This document shows, one piece after another, positions 7,344 through 15,503 of a stretch of 32,608 nt of DNA (position 1 is its first letter; every line of letters begins with the position of its first letter). Location of the stretch: contig CACXYH010000028.1 of NCBI GenBank assembly GCA_902771785.1, positions 1 through 32,608 of the forward strand, written 5' to 3'. Made by a program: the position numbers and the translations under genes. The notes beneath the pieces were generated by a model. That model was not told where the DNA came from. It saw nothing but the letters and a program-made list of their open reading frames with translations, and made no database searches. This DNA is from an uncultured Prevotellaceae bacterium. Its GTDB lineage: Bacteria > Bacteroidota > Bacteroidia > Bacteroidales > Bacteroidaceae.

Positions 7344-9356
7344 TCAATCCCTCAGTTTCCAGCGTAGGCTTAGTTCAAGGTCGCTCTTGGTGGTGCCGTC
7401 TATTTGCTGCAGGCCGCTTCCAATGGTTTCTCGGTCGAAATAGCGGGTGAGGCCGAATCGCACGCCTGCTTGCAGATGGCTGTTCAGTCGTAGTTGGGCA
7501 GTGGCAGAAAGACGGATGCCTTCTCCGTAGAAGGCGGGCACAGAGAATGTGCGAGGCAGGGCGTGTTCAAACAGGTAGAGACGCGAGTCATAGTCGTCGG
7601 TTTTAAACCAAGCGGCGCTCAGCCACATCGAGAACCGCTGGCTTTTGTAGCTGACGTGCTCACTGAGCATGATGCCTTGACTGGCGTCCTGCTGTACGGT
7701 GCGAGAGGCATCGGCTTGGGTGCGCAAGGTGAGGTTTTCCGTGGGATTATAGTCGGCTTGCAAACGGGCACGATGTTCCGTACGCCACTCCAAATGGTCG
7801 TTCTCGTCGTCGCGTTGTCGAAGATGCAACCGGTAGCGGGCGGTGATTGTCACTTGCTGTCGCTGATAGCTGATGCCGAGAAGATGGTCGTTGGCGTAAG
7901 ACGAGGCCGAAGCCTGATAGCGTGCCCAGGGAAAATAGGCCCAGTCGGTGTATGCCTGCAGATGCACGTATTTGGCTGGTTGCCATGTGGCTCCTACATA
8001 GAGGCTGCTTTCGTTTTGCACGTGTCCACCCTCGCAGAAGGAATTTCCGCGCAGAGCGTGGTAGCGATAGCTGAAAAAACGCTGAGCAGCCACCAGTCCT
8101 ATCCGGCTTGACGGTTGGTAGCTGGCCACATTGACCGTAGCCAGTGCTCCGTCGGCATTGATGGCGGTTTCGCCTGCCAGCGAAAGGCGGGGCAAGGTGA
8201 GTGCATAGTCGGCAGAGAGGTTGAAGAAATTGGTGCCGTGGGCATAGTACCGCCGATAGAGCGTTTTGCGGTTGGGCTCTAACGAACGGTCCAGATGGGT
8301 ATAGACAGTGGTGATGCCCATCTTCAGTGCTCCGTTGCGATAAAGCACGGATGCACCTGCATCGGTCATGTGGGTGTTGTATTTTTTCTGCATCTCTGTG
8401 GGCGTACGGTGGTAGCCGCTTGTGAGCAGGGTTGATGCTGTGGCAGAACCTTTGTCTAGTGTGGCATCGATGGGCCGATAGCTCACGTAAGTCGTAAGGT
8501 CAAGTCTTTTCGAGAGGGCGATTGTGGCGGCTGCACCTTGGAAATAGTCGGCTTCCGAACGTGAAGTATGAGGGCGCAGGCTGCGCATGGAACGGCCCAG
8601 TGACTGCAGCATGAAGAGCTTTCCCAGCGAGAAACTGTTGTTGAGCACCAGTCCCATACCTGTCGACAAGCGGTATTTGCCTAAAACCAGGGTCTTCAAA
8701 CGCCCTATTTTACTGATTTGGAGGTAGTAGGAATAGTAGTCGTAGCCCCACGTGTTGCGGTTGGCTAAAAAAGGTTCGCCTGCATCCTGTGCACCGATGA
8801 GTCCAATCCTTAGTCGGTCATGATACGACATTTCGTAGCGTAGCCAGTGCTTGTATCGGTAGCCTAAGTAGCCATTATGGTCGCCCTTACGCTCGTAGAA
8901 AGGAATCTGGACATAGGCAGAAAGCTCGTGTTGGGCATAGCGGGCTATGCTCTGCAAACTGGGCAAAGTGTCGCGGAGAGCTTCCTGTTCATGGCTTACG
9001 AAGACAAAAAATGGTAGCAGTTGTAGCTGTCGATAGTCCATGGAGCGCACCATGCGCAGTTCGCCCAGTGAGCGCATGGGGCCATAGCGCGATAGGTATT
9101 CCTGCAGGTCCATGACCTGCTGTTCTGTGAGGAAAGGCAGCTGCTCGAGGTCTTCGCGCGTAGCTTTGTTCAGATTGAGCGGGTGGGCAGCTAATTGTTC
9201 GAGCAGGTCGTGGTTCTCCTCCCATAGTGTCGACTCAGCATCGTCGGCAGTGGTCAGCTCGTTGTAAACGTCCTGCCATGAACGATGCTGCTCCTGAGAC
9301 TGTGCCGTTGTTAGGCAAAGTCCCAGGAGCAGCATCATAAGGGCCAGTCTTTGCAT
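7344..9356 (-). CDS. Helix-hairpin-helix plus outer-membrane beta-barrel-like protein
   Basis: This 670-residue secreted protein has a signal peptide (residues 1-20, cleavage near AQSQ). A ComEA-type helix-hairpin-helix segment follows (residues ~57-110: HPLNLNKATREDLEQLPFL, then a second GPMRSLGELRMV hairpin). The rest (~130-670) shows alternating aromatic/polar strands such as YLGYRYKHWLRYEMSY and ends DLELSLRWKLRD, as in outer-membrane beta-barrels. This combination is seen in Bacteroidales; its function is not established to my knowledge. The HhH could bind DNA or simply be a protein-binding module facing the periplasm. It is the last gene of a greA - HIT - HhH operon, 6 bp after the HIT gene, an odd mix of cytoplasmic and outer-membrane products. 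Confidence 0.75.
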   Translation of the reverse strand: MQRLALMMLLLGLCLTTAQSQEQHRSWQDVYNELTTADDAESTLWEENHDLLEQLAAHPLNLNKATREDLEQLPFLTEQQVMDLQEYLSRYGPMRSLGELRMVRSMDYRQLQLLPFFVFVSHEQEALRDTLPSLQSIARYAQHELSAYVQIPFYERKGDHNGYLGYRYKHWLRYEMSYHDRLRIGLIGAQDAGEPFLANRNTWGYDYYSYYLQISKIGRLKTLVLGKYRLSTGMGLVLNNSFSLGKLFMLQSLGRSMRSLRPHTSRSEADYFQGAAATIALSKRLDLTTYVSYRPIDATLDKGSATASTLLTSGYHRTPTEMQKKYNTHMTDAGASVLYRNGALKMGITTVYTHLDRSLEPNRKTLYRRYYAHGTNFFNLSADYALTLPRLSLAGETAINADGALATVNVASYQPSSRIGLVAAQRFFSYRYHALRGNSFCEGGHVQNESSLYVGATWQPAKYVHLQAYTDWAYFPWARYQASASSYANDHLLGISYQRQQVTITARYRLHLRQRDDENDHLEWRTEHRARLQADYNPTENLTLRTQADASRTVQQDASQGIMLSEHVSYKSQRFSMWLSAAWFKTDDYDSRLYLFEHALPRTFSVPAFYGEGIRLSATAQLRLNSHLQAGVRFGLTRYFDRETIGSGLQQIDGTTKSDLELSLRWKLRD

Positions 9357-9362
9357 TGTGCC

Positions 9363-9758
9363 CTACGCTTTGAAGGCAGCGTAGATTTTAGCGGCAGCCT
9401 CGCGAAATTCTTCTTCGCTGAGCTTTAGTTTTTCTTTACGGAAGTCGACGTCGGCCTCGCTCTGCATGGGAATGAGGTGGATGTGTGCGTGAGGCACCTC
9501 GAGTCCCAGCACCACTTGGGCCACCTTCTTGCAGGGGAAAGCCTTTTTCAGGGCTACGGCCACCTGTTTGGCAAAGAGCTGGAACTGGGCCAGCTCCTCG
9601 TCGTTCATATCAAAGATATAGTCTACTTCGCGACGGGGAATGACCAAGGTGTGGCCAACGGCCAGCGGATTGATGTCGAGAAAAGCGTAGAACTGCTCGT
9701 TCTCGGCGCACTTGTAGCTGGGTATTTCGCCTGCGGCGATTTTGCTGAAGATATCCAT
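9363..9758 (-). CDS. HIT-family nucleotide-binding hydrolase
   Basis: The 131-residue protein begins with the usual HIT/HINT start (IFSKIAAGEIPSYK). It contains FLDINPLAVGHTLVIP and the histidine triad HAHIHLIP, with His90, His92 and His94, His92 or His94 serving as the nucleophile region. HIT proteins hydrolyse nucleoside phosphoramidates or dinucleoside polyphosphates in the cytoplasm; the exact substrate is not shown by the sequence. It lies between greA (15 bp upstream) and the HhH/outer-membrane gene, and a greA-HIT pairing is common in Bacteroidetes. Confidence 0.92.
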   Translation of the reverse strand: MDIFSKIAAGEIPSYKCAENEQFYAFLDINPLAVGHTLVIPRREVDYIFDMNDEELAQFQLFAKQVAVALKKAFPCKKVAQVVLGLEVPHAHIHLIPMQSEADVDFRKEKLKLSEEEFREAAAKIYAAFKA

Positions 9759-9773
9759 ACTTTGTTCTTTTAT

Positions 9774-10241
9774 TTAGCCTACAGTGATTTTGTCAATGCG
9801 CAGCTTGATGGTGCCGCGAGGAATTTTGATTTCCACCTCGTCGCCTTCCTTGTGGTTCAGCAGACCTTGTGCGATGGGGGTCGTAATGCTGATTTTACCT
9901 TCGCGCAGGTTGGCTTCGCTCTCACTAACGATGGTATAGGTCATCTTGGCTTTGTTGGCCATGTTGGTCATTTCTACCTTCGAAAGAATCTGCACAGAGT
10001 CAGTGCTCAGTCGCGATGTATCGACGATTTTAGCCTCAGAAATCTGCTGTTTCAGCAGGTTTATCTTGGCTTCCAGATGGGCCTGTGCTTCCTTTGCAGC
10101 ATCGTATTCGCTGTTTTCGCTCAAGTCGCCCTTGTCGCGTGCCTCGGCAATGGCAGCCGAAGCCTTCGGACGCTCAACGCCTTCGAGGCGTTTCAGTTCG
10201 GCCACGAGCTTGTCGTAGCCTTCTTGTGACATGTATGCCAT
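9774..10241 (-). CDS. greA: Transcription elongation factor GreA
   Basis: Cleavage factor that rescues backtracked RNA polymerase by inserting its coiled coil into the secondary channel. The 155-residue length is typical. The coiled-coil tip carries GDLSENSEYDAAKE with the acidic pair Asp39 and Glu42, equivalent to the catalytic tip acids of E. coli GreA. The C-terminal FKBP-like domain ends with PIAQGLLNHKEGDEVEIKIPRG. Translation starts at 10241 (MAYMSQEGYDK); Met4 is an alternative. It is the first gene of a three-gene operon. Its promoter is about 125 bp upstream and the leader contains a terminator-like hairpin, so premature termination could regulate it. Confidence 0.96.
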   Translation of the reverse strand: MAYMSQEGYDKLVAELKRLEGVERPKASAAIAEARDKGDLSENSEYDAAKEAQAHLEAKINLLKQQISEAKIVDTSRLSTDSVQILSKVEMTNMANKAKMTYTIVSESEANLREGKISITTPIAQGLLNHKEGDEVEIKIPRGTIKLRIDKITVG

Positions 10242-10283
10242 TTCCTTTGTTCTTTAGTTATTAATCTTTTACTTTTTTTGACG

Positions 10284-10322
10284 ATAAAAAAGAAAGAATC
10301 CCGACATGCTCTCTGTCGGAAT
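10284..10322 (-). terminator. Terminator-like hairpin in the greA leader
   Basis: On the minus strand ATTCCGACA pairs with TGTCGGGAT (one G-U pair, 7-nt loop GAGAGCA), followed directly by TCTTTCTTTTTT. It lies between the TACCTTTG promoter (10366-10373) and the greA start (10241). It therefore would end leader transcripts early, giving an ~75-nt RNA. Confidence 0.7.
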
Positions 10323-10365
10323 CCTGCGTTCTGTAACGTTCGTGCAATCTTTTCTTATGTCGCTG

Positions 10366-10373
10366 CAAAGGTA
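10366..10373 (-). promoter_or_regulatory. Promoter -7 box TACCTTTG for the greA operon
   Basis: Minus-strand TACCTTTG within ATGCTTACCTTTGCAGCG, in the gap between the aminotransferase gene and greA. It predicts a leader of about 117 nt. Confidence 0.7.
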
Positions 10374-10465
10374 AGCATAAATTCTGAATCGCCCAAATTT
10401 TCTGACGAGAAAATGTGCTGAAATACAGAAAAGTATGTTTTTCCTTACCGATGCCGTGCTGGTGT

Positions 10466-11482
10466 TCAGCTTGTGTGAACCAGTTCCTGAAGTGCGTTGA
10501 TAAGAAGATTATTGACCTCTGTTGTCTGTGAGGTGATGCGGATGTAGTGGTCGTCGAGACTATGATGGTTCGACGCGTCGCGCACTTTCAGTCCGTAGCG
10601 CTCCAGCAGCAGGTGGCAGGTTTCTTTCGCTGTAAAGGAATCCACGTGTACAAGCATGTAGAGCGTGTTGCTTTCCATGACGCAGATACCTTCGATGGCA
10701 TTCAGTTGTTCTCTGAGCCGTTTGGCCTCTGCCAGCCGTTCGCCTATGTCGCCGTTGTTCTGTTTGGGGTGTTTGATGAGGTATTGTGCTGCCAGGATGG
10801 TGAGCGGACTCAGTGCCCACGGCTGCCGCTGCATGCGTAGTTGGTCGATGACGGCAGGCGAACCAGTGATGTAGCCCAGGCGGATGCCGGGAATTCCGTA
10901 CTTACGCGATGCCGAGTGAATGGTCAGCACATTAGGAAACGTGAACATTTCACGTGGCGTAGGCACCTCTTCGTCGGTGAGTGCCTCGTACGACTGGTCG
11001 ATGATAAACGTATATTGGCTGTTCTGGTGTACCAGGTACTTGACAAACGTTTTAGGTAGCACGTTGCCTGTGGGCGAATTGGGGTTGCATAGCCAGTAGA
11101 GGCGGTTGGTGGGTAGGTCGTCGAACACCTCTTTGTCGTCGTAAGTAACGTTGTGCCCATGCGAGGCACAGGCTTGGGCATAGAGGGTCGATGTGGGTTG
11201 AGGGATGACCGAGGTGGCTCCACGGAAATGTTGGGCGATGAGGAAGATGGCCTCTGATGCGCCATTGGTCATGAGCACCGTGCCCTCGGGCAGGTGCAGC
11301 ATTTGTGCCATTTCGTGTTCCAGCGTCACGGGCTCAGTCTCGGGGTACTGGCCGATGATGTCAATATGGTCCGTCAGATGTCGTTTTAGTCCTTCGATGT
11401 CGTCGTAAGGCAGGAGGACAGAGGTGAAATCGTATCGGATGTTCTTCTCGTCGTTTCCTTTTTCTTCGTTTCCGTGTTTCAT
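10466..11482 (-). CDS. PLP-dependent class I/II aminotransferase, CobD/HisC-like
   Basis: The 338-residue fold-type I PLP enzyme most resembles threonine-phosphate decarboxylase (CobD) and histidinol-phosphate aminotransferase. Visible motifs are NGASEAIF (73-80), NPNSPTG (133-139, with the PLP-contacting Asn), FIIDQSYE with Asp162 as the likely pyridine-N partner, and IPGIRLGY (197-204, with Arg201 as a substrate-carboxylate or phosphate contact). The PLP-lysine segment reads HSASRKYGIPG. Where relatives have S-x-T/S-K, this protein has Arg193, with Lys194 next to it. It is 8 bp downstream of a BtuD/FecE-like ATPase gene, which supports a cobalamin link, but no other cob genes are in the window. 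The product could be a CobD-like decarboxylase, or a divergent enzyme with altered chemistry. Confidence 0.8.
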   Translation of the reverse strand: MKHGNEEKGNDEKNIRYDFTSVLLPYDDIEGLKRHLTDHIDIIGQYPETEPVTLEHEMAQMLHLPEGTVLMTNGASEAIFLIAQHFRGATSVIPQPTSTLYAQACASHGHNVTYDDKEVFDDLPTNRLYWLCNPNSPTGNVLPKTFVKYLVHQNSQYTFIIDQSYEALTDEEVPTPREMFTFPNVLTIHSASRKYGIPGIRLGYITGSPAVIDQLRMQRQPWALSPLTILAAQYLIKHPKQNNGDIGERLAEAKRLREQLNAIEGICVMESNTLYMLVHVDSFTAKETCHLLLERYGLKVRDASNHHSLDDHYIRITSQTTEVNNLLINALQELVHTS

Positions 11483-11490
11483 TGTTTTAG

Positions 11491-12282
11491 TCAGTTTTGT
11501 TTGGTAGTGAGTTGTATAGTTAGTGATTTGGGGTCAAGTCTTACGTCGCTGCGTGCTAAGAACTGTTGCAGGGTGCCGTCGTTGGCCAGTTGTCGTGGAG
11601 TGCCGATGACGATTCCCTGATGTGTCATGAGCCAGAGACGGTCGGCAGTTTGCAGGGCCAGCTCCAGGTCGTGAGTCGAGAGGAAGATGGTCTTTGCCTG
11701 TTCGCGGGCTATGCGGCTGAGCAGCAACAGCATGTCTACCTTGCTGGGATAGTCGAGAAAAGCAGTGGGTTCGTCAAGAAGTATGATGGGTGTCTGTTGT
11801 GCCAGCGCCTTGGCTATCATGGCCTTTTGGCGCTCGCCGTCAGAGAGTGTGGCCACAAGGCGGTCGGCCAGTGCTTCGATGCCCACCTGCCTGATAGCTT
11901 CGCCTACGTGCTGGCGGTCGTCATCGTTGAGTCCTCCCCAGAAGCCAGTGTAGGGCGAGCGTCCCAGTGCCACCAGTTCGCTGACGGTCATGTGCTGCAC
12001 GTCGAGCCGCTCTGTGAGCACCACGCTCACCGTGCGGGCTATCTCGCGTTGAGTCATTGCTTTCAGTGGCCGTCCCTTGATGGCAACGTTCCCGCCAAGC
12101 ATGGGCTGGAAACCCGACAGCGTGCGCAGTAGGGTCGACTTGCCGACGCCGTTCTCTCCCAGCAGGCAGGTCAGCTCGCCCGAGCGGATTGTTGCGTTCA
12201 TGCCGTCGGCCACCTTATGTGTACCCCGCTTCGTCTTATAACCGATGCTTAGTTTTTGCAGTGCCACTGTTTCCAAAGACAT
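11491..12282 (-). CDS. ABC transporter ATPase, iron-siderophore/cobalamin (FecE/BtuD) type
   Basis: 263-residue ATPase with Walker A GENGVGKST (about 43-51), VALGRSPYTGFWG (typical of siderophore/cobalamin import ATPases), signature LSDGERQKAMIAKAL, Walker B IILLDEPTAFLD and H-loop STHD. It would power a FecCD/BtuC-type permease, but neither the permease nor the binding protein is here; they must be elsewhere, or this ATPase is shared. It is first in an operon with the CobD-like enzyme, driven by TAACTTTG at 12313-12320. The start at 12282 follows that box by about 30 bp. Confidence 0.88.
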   Translation of the reverse strand: MSLETVALQKLSIGYKTKRGTHKVADGMNATIRSGELTCLLGENGVGKSTLLRTLSGFQPMLGGNVAIKGRPLKAMTQREIARTVSVVLTERLDVQHMTVSELVALGRSPYTGFWGGLNDDDRQHVGEAIRQVGIEALADRLVATLSDGERQKAMIAKALAQQTPIILLDEPTAFLDYPSKVDMLLLLSRIAREQAKTIFLSTHDLELALQTADRLWLMTHQGIVIGTPRQLANDGTLQQFLARSDVRLDPKSLTIQLTTKQN

Positions 12283-12312
12283 AATCTCTTGTAGCTGTAG
12301 GTTTTTCGGCTA

Positions 12313-12320
12313 CAAAGTTA
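12313..12320 (-). promoter_or_regulatory. Promoter -7 box TAACTTTG for the ABC ATPase / CobD-like operon
   Basis: Minus-strand TAACTTTG 30 bp upstream of the ATPase start, fitting TANNTTTG. It is divergent from the thiamine promoter about 120 bp away. Confidence 0.7.
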
Positions 12321-12436
12321 GTAAATAATTTTTAATTACAAAGGAAATACCCTATCTTTTTCTCCGTTTTTACCCCAAACCTATAGCAAATCCTAAAAAA
12401 GCGTACTTTTTCCTTGGTGCTTTCAGCGATTTGTTG

Positions 12437-12444
12437 TACCTTTG
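12437..12444 (+). promoter_or_regulatory. Promoter of the thiamine-uptake operon
   Basis: TACCTTTG at 12437-12444 with TTG at 12414-12416, spacing 20 bp, a textbook Bacteroidota promoter. The predicted start is just upstream of the TPP riboswitch. Confidence 0.85.
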
Positions 12445-12455
12445 CACCCGCAAAA

Positions 12456-12535
12456 TATCAAGGGGTGCCTGCATGTTGCAGGCTGAGATGATACCCTCTA
12501 AACCTGATTCGGACAATACCGACGTAGGGATGATA
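12456..12535 (+). ncRNA. TPP riboswitch (THI element)
   Basis: The sequence has the conserved THI-box order: AGGGGTGCC, GGCTGAGATGATACCC, ACCTGATTCGGACAATACC and GACGTAGGGA. TATCA (12456-12460) pairs with TGATA (12531-12535) as the P1 stem. It binds thiamine pyrophosphate and lowers expression of the downstream genes when thiamine is plentiful. There is no obvious intrinsic terminator before the ATG at 12600. CCTTTA (12563-12568) can pair with TAAAGG (12583-12588) close to the start codon, and CCCCTT (12561-12566) can pair with AAGGGG (12460-12465) of the aptamer, so control of translation initiation through alternative pairing is a reasonable inference. Confidence 0.95.
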
Positions 12536-12599
12536 GAGATAGCATTCAATCAACAGACGTCCCCTTTACATTATTTTTTAATTAAAGGTACAAAAAAGT

Positions 12600-14885
12600 A
12601 TGAGAAAGAAAAATCTTGTGACAACGGCCCTGGTGCTGGCAGGCATCCTGGCCGCAGACGCTGCCACGCCCGCCGACTCGCTCCGCGCCGTGGAGCTACA
12701 GAACGTGCAGGTGGTAGCCATCCGCGCATCGAAGACCACACCTATGGCCTTCACCGACATGGACAAGCAGGCACTGGGCCGAGTGAACTTCGGTAAGGAC
12801 GTGCCCTCGCTACTCTCGATGACGCCCAGCGTCACTACGTCGAGCGATGCAGGAACGGGCATCGGTTACACGGGTATCCACGTGCGCGGCACCGACCCCA
12901 CCCGCATTAACGTCACGGCCAACGGCATCCCCTTGAACGACGGCGAGAGCTCGCAGCTGTACTGGGTGAACATGTGCGACTTTGCCAGCAGCGTGCAGTC
13001 GATGCAGATACAGCGCGGCGTGGGTACGAGCACCAACGGCGCCGGCGCCTTCGGTGCAACGCTGAACATGCAGACCGACAACCTGGGCACCAAGCCCTTT
13101 GCCACGCTCGACCTGAGCGGCGGCTCCTACTACACCCACAAGGAGACCTTCCGCTTTGGAACGGGGCTCATGGGCGGCCACTGGGCCGTGCAGGGACGCC
13201 TGTCGAACATCAGTTCCAAGGGTTACATAGACCGTGCGTCGGCACAGCTGGGCTCCTACTTCCTGCAGGGCGGCTACTTCAGCGACAACACCGTGCTGAA
13301 ACTTGTCACCTTCAACGGACAGGAAAAGACCTACCACGCCTGGGACTATGCCTCGAAAGCCGACATGAAGCGCTACGGACGCCGCTACAACCCCTGCGGA
13401 GAATACACCGACGCCAACGGCAACCGCGCTTATTACGGCAACCAGACGGACAACTATCATCAACAACACTACCAACTCATACTGAACCAGAACCTGGGAC
13501 TGAACACCAAGCTGAACGCTGCCCTGCACTACACCAAGGGCGTGGGCTACTATGAGCAGTACAAGATCGACCAGAAACTCTATAAGTACTGGGCCAGCAC
13601 GGTGAAGACGGAGCTGAGCGACGTGGTGAGGCAGAAACGCATGGACAACGACTTCTACGGCATGGTGGCCTCGCTGAATTACGACGACCGCCAGCGGCTG
13701 GCCTATAGCCTGGGCGGAGCCATCAACAAATATGACGGCGACCACTTTGGAAAGCTCGTGTGGGTGCGCACCCCCGGCACACAGACCATCGACCCCAACA
13801 GCACCTACTACGATAACAACGCCAAGAAGACCGATGTTAACGTCTATGGCAAGCTGAACTACCAGCTGCTGCCAGGTCTTAACGGATACGTGGACATGCA
13901 GTACCGCCATGTGAACTATCGTTCGCGCGGCACCTCGCAGGAGTTCAACGGCGTGGGCGACCAGCAGCCACTTGACTTCGACCATGACTACGATTTCCTG
14001 AACCCCAAGGTTGGATTGAGCTACCAACTGGCACCTCGTCACAATGTCTATGCCTCTTATGCCATCGCCCATAAGGAGCCCACGCGCAACGACTTCGAGG
14101 ACATGCTGGCCGAGGCTGATGCCGTGGCACCCAAGGCCGAACGACTGAACGACCTGGAGGTGGGCTACAAGTACGAGTCGCCCCTGCTGGCCGCAGGGCT
14201 CAACTTCTACTACATGAACTACAAAAACCAGTTTGTGCTCACCGGCGCACAGGACACCAACGGCGAGATGATAGCCCGCAACATAGACAAGAGCTACCGA
14301 CTGGGCGTGGAACTCACGGCCACGCTGCGGCCCTTCGAGGGCTTCGAGTGGAACTTGAACGCCACCTGGAGCCGCAACCGCGCCAAGGACATGATGCTCA
14401 ACGTGATAGACCCTGACACTTGGGATGCCAAGCAGGTGAACGTGGGCGAGACGCAACTGGCTTTCTCGCCAGACTGGATTGTGAACAACACCCTGCGCTA
14501 CGAGCACAAAGGCTTTGCCGCCAGTCTGATGACGCGCTACGCCAGCCGCCAGTTCATGACCAACTCGGGCTTCGAGAGCTACATTGACGAGGACAACGGC
14601 GGCGAGCTTGTCAGTGCCGTCATCGACGCCTACTGCGTCAGCGACCTCGACTTGAGCTACACGTTCCGCCTGAAGAATCTGAAGAGCATCACCGTGGGCT
14701 GTACCATCTACAACATCTTCGACCACGAATACGAGACCAACGGCTCCTGCGGCATCAACTTCAAGCAGGACGCTAACGGCCGCGTCGTGGCCTTCAGCAA
14801 CAATGCCCAGTGGTTCTATTCTTGGGCCACCTTCTCGGCACAGGCTCCCATCCACGCCCTCGCCCACGTGTCACTCAACTTCTAG
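12600..14885 (+). CDS. TonB-dependent receptor, thiamine uptake
   Basis: The 761-residue outer-membrane receptor has a signal peptide (1-22, ILAADAATPA) and a plug domain (~33-165, with IHVRGTDPTRINVTANGIPLN-type motifs and IQRGVGTSTNGAGAFGATLNM). A 22-strand barrel follows and ends in a terminal aromatic (HVSLNF). It has no N-terminal carboxypeptidase-like domain, unlike SusC proteins. Its position directly under the TPP riboswitch and 1 bp before pnuT identifies the substrate as thiamine or a derivative. Bacteroides thetaiotaomicron is known to have a comparable TPP-regulated receptor/PnuT set. The start at 12600 lies in an AT-rich context without Shine-Dalgarno. Confidence 0.92.
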   Translation: MRKKNLVTTALVLAGILAADAATPADSLRAVELQNVQVVAIRASKTTPMAFTDMDKQALGRVNFGKDVPSLLSMTPSVTTSSDAGTGIGYTGIHVRGTDPTRINVTANGIPLNDGESSQLYWVNMCDFASSVQSMQIQRGVGTSTNGAGAFGATLNMQTDNLGTKPFATLDLSGGSYYTHKETFRFGTGLMGGHWAVQGRLSNISSKGYIDRASAQLGSYFLQGGYFSDNTVLKLVTFNGQEKTYHAWDYASKADMKRYGRRYNPCGEYTDANGNRAYYGNQTDNYHQQHYQLILNQNLGLNTKLNAALHYTKGVGYYEQYKIDQKLYKYWASTVKTELSDVVRQKRMDNDFYGMVASLNYDDRQRLAYSLGGAINKYDGDHFGKLVWVRTPGTQTIDPNSTYYDNNAKKTDVNVYGKLNYQLLPGLNGYVDMQYRHVNYRSRGTSQEFNGVGDQQPLDFDHDYDFLNPKVGLSYQLAPRHNVYASYAIAHKEPTRNDFEDMLAEADAVAPKAERLNDLEVGYKYESPLLAAGLNFYYMNYKNQFVLTGAQDTNGEMIARNIDKSYRLGVELTATLRPFEGFEWNLNATWSRNRAKDMMLNVIDPDTWDAKQVNVGETQLAFSPDWIVNNTLRYEHKGFAASLMTRYASRQFMTNSGFESYIDEDNGGELVSAVIDAYCVSDLDLSYTFRLKNLKSITVGCTIYNIFDHEYETNGSCGINFKQDANGRVVAFSNNAQWFYSWATFSAQAPIHALAHVSLNF

Positions 14886-14886
14886 C

Positions 14887-15480
14887 ATGGAATTCCTAGC
14901 TTCACACTGGCTCGACATCACTACCACCATCCTCGGGCTGGCCTATATTCTTTTCGAGTATAAGGCCAGCGTGTGGATGTGGGTTGTGGGATTCCTCATG
15001 CAGTCGTTGGGCATCGTGCTCTATTATCAGAAAGGACTCTATGCCGACTGCGGCATGGAATTCTATTATCTGTCGATGACCGTCTACGGCTATTGGCGCT
15101 GGATTCGCGGAACAGCCTCTAAACAGTCGTTACCCATCCGCCACTTCCCCCGTCGGCTGGTGCTACCATGGCTGGCAGTCATTGCGGTCGTCTGGGGGGG
15201 CATCTATTGGTTGCTTGTCAGTTTCACGAACTCGAACGTACCCTTGGCCGACAGTTTTACCACGGCTCTCAGCATCATAGGCATCTGGGCCTTGGCCCAC
15301 AAGTACCTGGAGCAGTGGTTCATTTGGATTGTCGTCGACATTGTCACCTGTGTGCTCTATTTCTACAAGGACATCCCTTTCAAGGCCAGCCTCTATGGTC
15401 TTTATGTCGTTATCGCTATCATGGGATGGTTCAAGTGGCAGAAAATCATGAAGCAAGAGCAAAGGATAAGGGAAGAGTGA
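14887..15480 (+). CDS. pnuT: PnuT, inner-membrane thiamine transporter (PnuC family)
   Basis: The 197-residue membrane protein has about seven hydrophobic segments and the PnuC-family signature in WMWVVGFLMQSLGIVLYY and YYLSMTVYGYWRW. PnuC-type carriers move vitamins by facilitated diffusion and depend on intracellular phosphorylation to trap the substrate. Under a TPP riboswitch and next to a thiamine-type receptor, the substrate is thiamine. The ATG at 14887 follows the receptor stop (TAG 14883-14885) by one base; an earlier in-frame start at 14803 would overlap the receptor gene and is rejected. A thiamine kinase/pyrophosphokinase gene, often in this operon in relatives, is absent here: the message ends at the palindrome at 15504-15575. 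Confidence 0.92.
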   Translation: MEFLASHWLDITTTILGLAYILFEYKASVWMWVVGFLMQSLGIVLYYQKGLYADCGMEFYYLSMTVYGYWRWIRGTASKQSLPIRHFPRRLVLPWLAVIAVVWGGIYWLLVSFTNSNVPLADSFTTALSIIGIWALAHKYLEQWFIWIVVDIVTCVLYFYKDIPFKASLYGLYVVIAIMGWFKWQKIMKQEQRIREE

Positions 15481-15503
15481 TAAGTGAAAAGTGAATAGTG
15501 AAT

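Noticed and set aside
12283-12430. Possible extra gene between the ABC ATPase and the thiamine promoter
   Set aside because: The stretch is AT-rich with stops in all frames and holds only divergent promoter elements.
12810-14867. Minus-strand open frame of about 685 codons across the TonB receptor gene
   Set aside because: It lies antisense to a strongly conserved receptor with plug and barrel motifs, has no family signature and no promoter.
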